From Flavobacteriales bacterium (GTDB lineage Bacteria; Bacteroidota; Bacteroidia; Flavobacteriales_D; Crocinitomicaceae), in NCBI GenBank assembly GCA_947497485.1, contig CANMHB010000008.1, positions 62,001 to 126,000 on the forward strand: DNA of 64,000 nucleotides. Direction: 5' to 3'. Of the stretch, positions 43,920 through 52,100 are shown one piece after another. The notes beneath the pieces were generated by a model. That model was not told the DNA's origin, made no database searches, and saw only the letters and a program-made list of their open reading frames with translations. The translations under genes were made by a program, and so were the position numbers. Numbering within the stretch: position 1 is the stretch's first letter; every line of letters starts with the position of its first letter.

Positions 43920-43940
43920 ACGGATTCAAAAATAACAAAA

Positions 43941-43963
43941 AAAGAGGCCCTGAAGCCTCTTTT
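43941..43963. terminator. Symmetric terminator hairpin in a divergent gap
   Basis: AAAGAGGC (43941-43948) pairs with GCCTCTTT (43955-43962) around CCTGAA, with T or A runs on both sides. The flanking genes both point away from it, so neither ends here in the usual sense. It would stop patatin-gene readthrough on the plus strand after passing antisense over the lipoprotein gene. Confidence 0.6.
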
Positions 43964-44101
43964 CAAATCAACCTGTAGCAAAGTTAATTTAGATCCTGTC
44001 AGAATATAACGTGTAAAGGTTCTTTTTGGTTACATCTAAAAATTAACATTTTATCATTGATAAAGATTTTTAGCATCTCAAAATATCTAGGTCACAACAA
44101 A

Positions 44102-44109
44102 TAAATTTG
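44102..44109 (+). promoter_or_regulatory. -7 box near the SirB1-like gene start
   Basis: TAAATTTG matches TAnnTTTG and ends 8 bases before the ATG at 44117, giving a leader of almost no length. Confidence 0.45.
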
Positions 44110-44116
44110 CTTCAAG

Positions 44117-44992
44117 ATGCAAGTCAACACATCCATCCAAGCATTAGTTAAACTAATTGACGATCCAGACGAAGGAGTTTTTGGACATGTAAAAGATCAA
44201 TTACTAAAATGTGGTGTTGAGGCAATTCCGTATTTAGAGCACTCTTGGGAAACAGATTATTATGGATTGATTTTTCAATCACGTGTGGAGCAAATCATCC
44301 ATGAAATACAATTCGAAGAATCAAAAATCCTCTTGTTAAATTGGAGTAACTCTTTTGAAAAAGACTTACTTGAGGGAGCTATAATCATTGCAAGGTATCA
44401 ATACCCAAATTTGGATGAAGAAAAAATTCGTGAGACGATTCAGGCAATTAGAAGAGATATTTGGCTCGAGATCAATGATAATCAAACTGCTTTTGAACAA
44501 ATCAAAATATTCAATCGTATATTTTTTAATCATTACCAATTTCATGGTGATACCAAAAACTTTCATTCTCCGGTAAATTCATACATTAATACAGTATTGG
44601 AAAGTAAAAAAGGGAACCCACTGAGTTTGTGTCTAATATACAGCGTAATTGCTCAGTCCTTAGATATACCTGTTTATGGTGTCAACCTTCCTAATCACTT
44701 CGTTTTGGCATGCATGGACACGAAATATTCTAATTTCATGATTAATCAGCAAAATGAATATGGTGTGTTATTTTATATAAATGCATTTTCACGAGGAAGT
44801 ATTTTTGATGTAAATGAAATCAAGAATTTTCTTGAGAAATACAACCTACCTCAAAACCGAGAATATTTTGAACCTTGTTCGAATTCCTCTATAATTAAGC
44901 GCATGCTTACAAACTTAATTGCATCCTTCCAGCAAATTGGTAACGCCGAAAAAGTGGATGAATTGCAACAGCTGAGAGAAATCCTCAACTAA
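44117..44992 (+). CDS. SirB1-like transglutaminase-fold protein
   Basis: 291-residue protein of the SirB1/transglutaminase-like family. The core motif GNPLSLCLIYSVIAQSLDIP (about residues 172-191) contains the cysteine, and LPNHFVLA the histidine, in catalytic positions of the fold. In many SirB1 proteins activity is uncertain. The N-terminal 90 residues are helical and HEAT-like. The C-terminal end (about 255-290) could form a short TPR-like hairpin. No signal peptide. Function unknown. Confidence 0.75.
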   Translation: MQVNTSIQALVKLIDDPDEGVFGHVKDQLLKCGVEAIPYLEHSWETDYYGLIFQSRVEQIIHEIQFEESKILLLNWSNSFEKDLLEGAIIIARYQYPNLDEEKIRETIQAIRRDIWLEINDNQTAFEQIKIFNRIFFNHYQFHGDTKNFHSPVNSYINTVLESKKGNPLSLCLIYSVIAQSLDIPVYGVNLPNHFVLACMDTKYSNFMINQQNEYGVLFYINAFSRGSIFDVNEIKNFLEKYNLPQNREYFEPCSNSSIIKRMLTNLIASFQQIGNAEKVDELQQLREILN

Positions 44993-45031
44993 TTTCTTTT
45001 CAACAATTCAATTTTAAGCTCTTAAGAAATG

Positions 45032-45039
45032 TATCTTTG
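45032..45039 (+). promoter_or_regulatory. -7 box for DUF4494-pdxH-M16 peptidase
   Basis: TATCTTTG matches TAnnTTTG and lies 81 bases before the DUF4494 start. The -33 position is AT-rich without a clear TTTG. Confidence 0.45.
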
Positions 45040-45120
45040 AATGCAGATTTTTTCTGTAAAACGTCTTTTTATAAAACGATAAAAAGTCAAATTCAATAAC
45101 ATTTAAAACTAAAAAGAAAG

Positions 45121-45735
45121 ATGAACAGTTGGTTTACCGTGAAGGTTAAATACACCAAACAATTGGAAAATGGAACGTTTAAACGAGTTTCGGAACCTTA
45201 TTTGCTCGCTGCAATGACCTTTACGGATGCAGAAGCTAGAATTTATGAGGAGCTCGGGGCAACAATTCGTGGTGAGTTCTTGGTAACTGGTATTGCAAGA
45301 ACAGATATTCATGACATTTTCGCTTACGATGACGCAGATACGTGGTATAAATGCAAAGTTTCATACGATAAAATAGACGATGAAGCTGATAAGAAAAAAA
45401 CAATCACTCAAAATTTCTTGGTTTCTGCAACAAATGTGAAAGAATCGTATGAGCGAATTGTAGAAAGCTTATCTACGTTGATGATTGATTTTCAAATCAC
45501 CTCCATAATCGCTTCACCTATCGTGGAAATTTTCCCATACCGTGAAGATGAAATAGAAGCTCCAAAAAAGAAAATTCAACCAATAATTGAGCACGAGCCA
45601 CAGGCAATCGGAAAGATTTTCAGTGCTTCAGGTTCTGATTTTGAAGATTTCGAAGAAGATTCTGATGAAAATGATGAACCTCAGGAAGACGAAAGTGAAA
45701 TTTCAGATGAGTATACGGATTCTGATGAAGCATGA
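45121..45735 (+). CDS. DUF4494 family protein
   Basis: 204-residue protein of DUF4494, a Bacteroidota family of unknown function. The N-terminal WFTVKVKYTKQ and the central WYKCKVSYDKID are typical. The last 40 residues are strongly acidic (runs of Asp, Glu and Ser), suggesting a flexible tail. No signal peptide or membrane segment. Its stop overlaps the pdxH start (ATGA), so expression is probably coupled to vitamin B6 metabolism by position, although a functional link is unproven. Confidence 0.85.
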   Translation: MNSWFTVKVKYTKQLENGTFKRVSEPYLLAAMTFTDAEARIYEELGATIRGEFLVTGIARTDIHDIFAYDDADTWYKCKVSYDKIDDEADKKKTITQNFLVSATNVKESYERIVESLSTLMIDFQITSIIASPIVEIFPYREDEIEAPKKKIQPIIEHEPQAIGKIFSASGSDFEDFEEDSDENDEPQEDESEISDEYTDSDEA

Positions 45736-46379
45736 GTGAGTGGATAAATAAATTGCGTGATAGTCATTCCGATTTTGATAAGGGTGGATTGATTGAGTCG
45801 TTGGGAAATGATCCATTTCAAGGATTTTCTTTGTGGTTTGATGAAGCCATGGCTCACAATGAATTAGAGGCTAATGCTTGCGTTTTGTCAACCGTAAGTG
45901 TTTCGAGTCTACTGCCCTCATCACGCATTGTCTATTTAAAAGAATTAAAAAACAACCATTTTGTGTTTTTTACCAATTATCTCAGTCAAAAAGGAAGTGA
46001 ACTTGCTGAAAATCCGAAAGCATCGCTTTTATTCTTTTGGCCTGGATTGCAGCGTCAAGTTAGAATTGAAGGATCTGTTTCAAAAGTTTCCAAAGAAGAA
46101 AGTGATACCTATTTTGCTTCAAGACCGAGAGAAAGCCAGTTGGGTGCATGGGCATCACATCAATCTGAAATATTGGAAGATCGGAATGAATTAATTCAGC
46201 GCTTAGAAGAATTAAACGCACGTTTTCCCAACCAAGTGCCGAGACCTGCTCATTGGGGCGGATATGGCTTAAATCCTCAATTATTTGAGTTCTGGCAGGG
46301 AAGACCATCGCGCCTTCACGACCGATTGGTTTTCCATAAAATGGATGAAGATTGGACAACATTCCGAAAAAATCCGTGA
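45732..46379 (+). CDS. pdxH: Pyridoxamine 5'-phosphate oxidase
   Basis: 215-residue FMN-dependent oxidase that makes pyridoxal 5'-phosphate from pyridoxine or pyridoxamine phosphate. Recognisable stretches are SSRIVYLKE, FFTNYLSQKGSELAENPKA, FFWPGLQRQVRIEGSV and the C-terminal PRPAHWGGYGL ... FWQGRPSRLHDR. Length is normal. It overlaps DUF4494 by four bases and the M16 peptidase start by one base. PLP enzymes elsewhere in the window (KynU, HemL) use its product. Confidence 0.95.
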   Translation: MSEWINKLRDSHSDFDKGGLIESLGNDPFQGFSLWFDEAMAHNELEANACVLSTVSVSSLLPSSRIVYLKELKNNHFVFFTNYLSQKGSELAENPKASLLFFWPGLQRQVRIEGSVSKVSKEESDTYFASRPRESQLGAWASHQSEILEDRNELIQRLEELNARFPNQVPRPAHWGGYGLNPQLFEFWQGRPSRLHDRLVFHKMDEDWTTFRKNP

Positions 46380-47614
46380 TGAGAAAATTTAAACCAACTT
46401 GTCATACACTAACTAATGGCGTTCGTGTAGTTTACCTCCATGTTCCTTCACAAGTAGCACATTTGGGATATTTTTTTGGAGCAGGCTCCCGTTATGAAAA
46501 AGAAAATGAAGTTGGGTTAGCCCATTTCCTTGAACATTCGGTTTTTAAGGGTACGAAACATCGTAAAGCGCTACATATTCTTTCAAGAATTGATTCCGTT
46601 GGTGGAGAATTAAATGCATATACAGCAAAAGAAGAGTTGTGTTTACATGCTTCATTTTCCAAAGAATATCTTGCGAGAGCAGTTGACTTACTTTCAGATA
46701 TTTCGATTAATTCAATTTTCCCCGAAAAAGAAATCGAGAAGGAGAAAGAAATTATCCTTGATGAACTTAATTCTTATTTGGATAGCCCTTCAGAAAAAAT
46801 CTTTGACGACTTCGAGGCGGCTTTATTTCGAAATCATCCACTTGGAAATAATATTCTTGGAACCAAATCGAGTGTTGAGGGATTCCAACAAAGCGATTTA
46901 ACGAATTATGTAGAAACCTATTTTACGGCTGACAACCTAGTTGTTTCGTATGTTGGAAACACGCCATTTTCACGACTAGAAGCTTTACTTGAAAAGAATT
47001 TAGCACCAATGAGGAAAACAGCTTCAAGAGAAGCCATTGCTCACTTTTCAGACTATAACCATTTCAATATTCGAACTGCTGAAGCGAATTATCAGGCTCA
47101 TGCAATTTTGGGTGGAATTGCCCCTAGTTACAAAAGTGATGATCGTATTGGTATGTCCTTGTTAATTAATATGCTTGGTGGTCCGGCACTAAATTCCCGA
47201 TTGAATCTATCTGTTCGTGAAAAATATGGGCTGGCGTATTCCGTTGAAGCAAGCTATAGTTCATTTGTCGACACCGGATTTTGGCAAATTTATTTCGGAT
47301 GCGAAGGTAAAAATGTAAATAAAACAAGAGATTTGATTTTCAAAGAATTGAATTTATTCTGTTCGCGTGAATTAAGCCCGATTCAGCTTAAGCGTGCTAA
47401 AGAACAATTCAAGGGTCACCTTGCACTAGGAATGGACTCAAACAATGGCTTAATGCAGGGACTAGGAAAAAGTATGCTTGCCTTTAATCAAATCGATACA
47501 ATTGCAGAAATTCATCAGGAAATCGATAAAGTAAGTTCTGAGGATATTCTGCGTTTGGCAATTGAATTTTTCCAAAAACAAACTGTTTCCGAGATTATTT
47601 TCGATGTTGCCTAG
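46379..47614 (+). CDS. M16 family zinc peptidase
   Basis: 411-residue pitrilysin/MPP-like peptidase. The inverted zinc motif H49FLEH53 is present, with the downstream glutamate in a region of EKEIILDEL (about 128-136) as in active M16 members. Both domains of the single-chain M16B form are complete. No signal peptide, so it is probably cytoplasmic or periplasm-independent. I start at ATG 46379, which shares one base with the pdxH stop; the frame is open further upstream inside pdxH. The GH1 gene begins 11 bases before its stop. Confidence 0.9.
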   Translation: MRKFKPTCHTLTNGVRVVYLHVPSQVAHLGYFFGAGSRYEKENEVGLAHFLEHSVFKGTKHRKALHILSRIDSVGGELNAYTAKEELCLHASFSKEYLARAVDLLSDISINSIFPEKEIEKEKEIILDELNSYLDSPSEKIFDDFEAALFRNHPLGNNILGTKSSVEGFQQSDLTNYVETYFTADNLVVSYVGNTPFSRLEALLEKNLAPMRKTASREAIAHFSDYNHFNIRTAEANYQAHAILGGIAPSYKSDDRIGMSLLINMLGGPALNSRLNLSVREKYGLAYSVEASYSSFVDTGFWQIYFGCEGKNVNKTRDLIFKELNLFCSRELSPIQLKRAKEQFKGHLALGMDSNNGLMQGLGKSMLAFNQIDTIAEIHQEIDKVSSEDILRLAIEFFQKQTVSEIIFDVA

Positions 47615-49031
47615 TTTTTCCAAATTCATCCTAATTCTATTTTGTTGCCCTTTTTGGGGTTGTCTTTGTCAAAATCAAGAATTGGAGGATCAGAAATTGT
47701 TTGAATCCTTTGGTCCAGATTTTCTCTGGGGAACTGCTTGTGCAGCATATCAAACGGAAGGAGCTTGGAACGTTGATGGAAAAGGAGAATCAATTTGGGA
47801 CCAGTTTACCCAAAATTCCAAACGCATCAAAAATGGAGAAAATGGAAATTTAGCTACTGATTTTTATAACCGATTCAAAGAAGATATTCAGTTGGCTAAA
47901 TCAATGAATTTCAAAGTTTTTCGATTTTCTATTTCCTGGTCAAGAGTTATTCCAAATGGAATTGGCGAAATAAATCCAAAAGGGATTCAGTTTTACCACG
48001 ATGTCATTGATGAATGTTTAAAACAAGGTCTCGAACCTTGGATTACTTTGTATCATTGGGACTTGCCACAAAACCTTCAAAATAAAGGTGGTTGGGCTAA
48101 TCGTGAAATAATTAATTGGTTCCGAAACTACACCGAATTGTGCGCGAAAGAATATGGACAAAAAGTCAAGCACTGGATGGTGTTTAACGAACCTGCAGCT
48201 TTTTTAGGTCTTGGATATCTAGTAGGTTATCATGCTCCGGGTAAACGAAGTATAAAGGCATTTTTGAAAGCAACACATTACAGTTGTCTTGCACTTGCAG
48301 AAGGCGGACGAACGCTGCGAAAAAACATTGCCGATGCATTAATTGGCACAACATTTAGTTGTTCATCTGTTGATGCTTTTAACGGAAAGTCCAAGCATAC
48401 AAAGGCCGTAAAAAGAATGGATGCCATGTTAAACCGATTGTATATTGAGCCTTGCCTCGGCATGGGTTATCCAACAAACGATCTTCCGTTTCTTAGGAAA
48501 ATTAACAAATACAAATTACCTGGGGATGATGAATTAGTCAAATTTGATTTCGATTTCATTGGCCTTCAAAACTATTTCCGTGTTGTTGTTAAAAGATCTC
48601 CATTTATTCCTTTGGTTTGGGGAAAACAAATAAGTGCCAAGAAGCGAAGCGTTCCATTTAATGAAATGGGATTTGAAATTTATCCCGAAGGTATTTACTG
48701 CATTTTAAAACAGTTTTCTGAATACAAACAAATTAAGAACATCGTTATCACTGAAAATGGCGTTTGCGTTAAAGATTCAATCCTTGATAAAGAAGTTAAA
48801 GATTCTGCTCGAATAGATTTTTTCAGAAACTACATAAAACAGGTCAAACGCGCTAAAGAAGAAGGCGTTCCAGTTTCCGGTTATCTTGTTTGGAGTTTAA
48901 CCGATAATTTTGAATGGTCAGAAGGGTTCAATCCAAGATTTGGCTTGGTTTATATCGATTACAAGACTCAGAAACGAACTATAAAGAATTCAGGATATTG
49001 GTTTCAGGATAATTTATCTCGACGAAATTGA
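47604..49031 (+). CDS. Glycoside hydrolase family 1 beta-glucosidase, exported
   Basis: 475-residue family 1 glycosidase, retaining, acting on beta-linked glucosides or related sugars. Acid/base E196 is in FNEPAA and nucleophile E384 in VITENGV; DFLWGTACAAYQTEGAW is the family N-terminal signature. It has an N-terminal hydrophobic signal (about 1-22) with cysteines in FCCPFWGCLC; the GC could be a poor lipobox, so export as a lipoprotein is possible. Most GH1 enzymes are cytoplasmic, so the signal is notable. It overlaps the M16 gene by 11 bases. Confidence 0.92.
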   Translation: MLPSFSKFILILFCCPFWGCLCQNQELEDQKLFESFGPDFLWGTACAAYQTEGAWNVDGKGESIWDQFTQNSKRIKNGENGNLATDFYNRFKEDIQLAKSMNFKVFRFSISWSRVIPNGIGEINPKGIQFYHDVIDECLKQGLEPWITLYHWDLPQNLQNKGGWANREIINWFRNYTELCAKEYGQKVKHWMVFNEPAAFLGLGYLVGYHAPGKRSIKAFLKATHYSCLALAEGGRTLRKNIADALIGTTFSCSSVDAFNGKSKHTKAVKRMDAMLNRLYIEPCLGMGYPTNDLPFLRKINKYKLPGDDELVKFDFDFIGLQNYFRVVVKRSPFIPLVWGKQISAKKRSVPFNEMGFEIYPEGIYCILKQFSEYKQIKNIVITENGVCVKDSILDKEVKDSARIDFFRNYIKQVKRAKEEGVPVSGYLVWSLTDNFEWSEGFNPRFGLVYIDYKTQKRTIKNSGYWFQDNLSRRN

Positions 49032-49103
49032 GTCTATACATCTGAAAGATAAAAAATTTATTTATAAATTTATTCTCAATATTTAACGTATTTTTTGATT
49101 TCA

Positions 49104-52100
49104 ATGAATTTTTACACGATCTCTAATAGGAGAATTAAGGCAATTATATTTGGTCTCGCTTTAATCGTTTTTTCTCATAAAGCAATTTCTCAAAACACAA
49201 ATTTTACTTGGGCTAAACAATTGGGTCCTCAGGGTTCAGATAACACGCACGTCAATGCAACATTATATCCTGATGATGGACAATCTTTGGTTGTTGATGC
49301 TTCTGAAAACGTTTATACCTTAGGGACATTTGTAGGGACAGCTGATTTTGATCCTGGAACGAGCACTTCAAATCTAACATCAGCAGGCTCAACAGATATT
49401 TTTCTTTCCAAGTTAGACGCCAATGGTAATTTTGTTTGGACAAAACATTTTGGTGGGGCATCTGTAGATGACGGAAACGCTATAGCCTTAGATGCTTCTG
49501 GGAATCTCTACATAGCTGGTACTTTTTCCGGGACCGTTGATTTTAATCCAGGTGCAGGAACTTCTAATTTGACCTCTTCAGGCGAACTCGATATGTTTCT
49601 TGTTAAATTAGATGCCAATGGTAATTTTGTGTGGGCAAAACGAATTGGCTCTGCTCTTACAGAAGAAGTTTTTTCGATTGATCTAGATGCTTCCGGAAAT
49701 ATTTATGCAACAGGTTATTTTGGCGATTTAATTGCTGTTAATTACAATTTAGATTTTGATCCTGGCGCAAATGTTTCTAATCTCTCTTGTTCAAATTCAT
49801 ATGCTTCATTTGTATTAAAACTTGATAATACAGGGAATTTTGTTTGGGTAAAAAAAATTGGTGGAGGAACATCGAGTTCTCAAGTAAATGCCTACTCTAT
49901 TTCAATTGATAATAGCAATAACATCTATACAACTGGTGGCTTTGGTGGAACAACCGATTTTGATCCTGGAGTTAGTACCTTTAACCTTGTTTCATCGAGT
50001 GTTGATGTTTTTATTTCCAAATTAGATGTTAATGGTAATTTTATTTGGGCTAAGAAAATTGGTGGTTCTAATTTTGATCAAGGTTTATCTATTGCATTAG
50101 ATGGCGCAGATAATGTTTATACTACGGGTTATTTTAACGGAACTTCAGATTTTGATCCAGGAACGGGAACCTTCAATCTTACTTCAGCCGGAATTAAGGA
50201 TATTTACATAACCAAATTAAATGCCTCAGGGAATTTTATATGGGCAAAGAGGTTTGGAGGAACACTTTCCGATGTTGGAAATAATATTACTTTCGATAAT
50301 TCTGAAAATATTTATGCCATCGGAAATTTTAGTGGTACTGTTGATTTTGATCCAGGTTCAGGAACTTTTGATCTAACATCATCAGGGAGTAGTGATGTTT
50401 TTATCTCTAAATTGGATTCATCCGGTAATTTTTTATGGGCCAAACAATTAGGTGGAACAGGAATAGATGCTGGCCAAGAAACAAAAGTAACAACAACAGG
50501 AAATATATACTCTACAGGAAGCTTTGAAGGAACGGCTGATTTTAACCCTGACACAGGAACTTTTAATTTAACATCCACAGGAACTGATGTTTTTGTACAT
50601 AAATTATCTAATTGTCCAACTATCAACGTTTCAAGTTCTACCTCATCGCCTACATGTAGTAATCAGACTAACGGTTCAGCAATAATTAACGTAAACGGAG
50701 GAGCACCAGGCTATAATTTAAGTTGGACTGGCACTTCTTCGGGTAACCCAACGGGAACTGAAATCACTTCTTCTGGAGGATCTTATACGATTTCCAACCT
50801 TGGCGCAGGAACTTATCTCGTTACCGTTACAGATGCAAATGGCTGTAACACAACAACAACGTTATCAATTACAGCGCCTTCCATTGTATCTGTATCTAGC
50901 ATAGCAACTAATGCTGCATGCAATGGTCAGACAAACGGATCGGCAGTTATTACTGCGAGTGGCGGCTCTGCAGGTTATAATGTCAGTTGGACCGGGGCCG
51001 CAACAAGCAACCCCATAGGAACAGAGATCTCTGCTTCAGGAGGCTCTTACACAATGACTGGCCTTGGTTCAGGAACATATAATGTTACTGTTACCGACAT
51101 AAATGGCTGTTCAGCAATTTCGACAGTTTCTATTTCCCTAATAAACAATGGGTTATCCCTTTCGGCCACTCCCACTGCATGTGTTGAAAATCGATACGAT
51201 TTGAATGGCTTGATAACTTTTACTTCCTCCCCATCCTCTGATACTATCATAGTTATTTGTTCTTCTGGAAGTTCACAAACATTTTTGGCTCCATTTGGTG
51301 ATACGCTTGTATATACATTTCAAAATTTAACAGCAAATGGCACTAATGGTAATGTTAGTGCAACGTTTTCAGGCTCTAATGTATGCCCCACTGTAGCTAA
51401 CTTCATTTCTCCAATTCCTTGTGTCTGCGAATTCCTACCTTTTTGTGTTGATTCTTTGTCATATCCAGCTGGAACTAATGAGAGTGATCCTCATATATCC
51501 TTTCCAAATAATAATTATGGTTGTTTATCGACTGCCCCAAATCCTGCATGGTATTATATGCAAATTTCACAAGGTGGAAGCCTAGGTTTGTCCATAACTA
51601 ATTCGGCAAATGTTGATGTTGATTTTATTCTATATGGACCTTATTCAAGTTTAGATAATGCATATTCTTATTGCAATAATTTAGGTAATGGAACTTCAAC
51701 TAATACTATTTTAGATTGCAGTTTTAGTCCAAATTCATCTGAAATTGCCAATGCTCCAAATGTTCAAACGGGAGAGGTCTATGTAATGTTGCTTACCAAT
51801 TATTCGAATTTACCTACAAATATCTCATTTCAAAATTCAGGTAGCGCAAGCACTGACTGCAGTATTTTAACAAATTGCAATATTTCTAATTTAACTTCTA
51901 CGTCGACATTATGTAATAATGGTTTATTCAGTGTAAATGGTACCGTTAATTTTACAAATCCCCCTTCAACAGGTGACCTGACTATTTCAACTTCTAGCGG
52001 TAGTAGTTTAGTATTTACTCCTCCTTTTACGAATTCAATTGATTTTACTATTTCAGATTTAGAAGGAGATGGAAATCCTCTTACATTATATGCCATTTTT

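Noticed and set aside
50312-50626. Minus-strand frame of 104 codons in the propeller region of the adhesin
   Set aside because: Shadow of the repeated plus-strand coding sequence.
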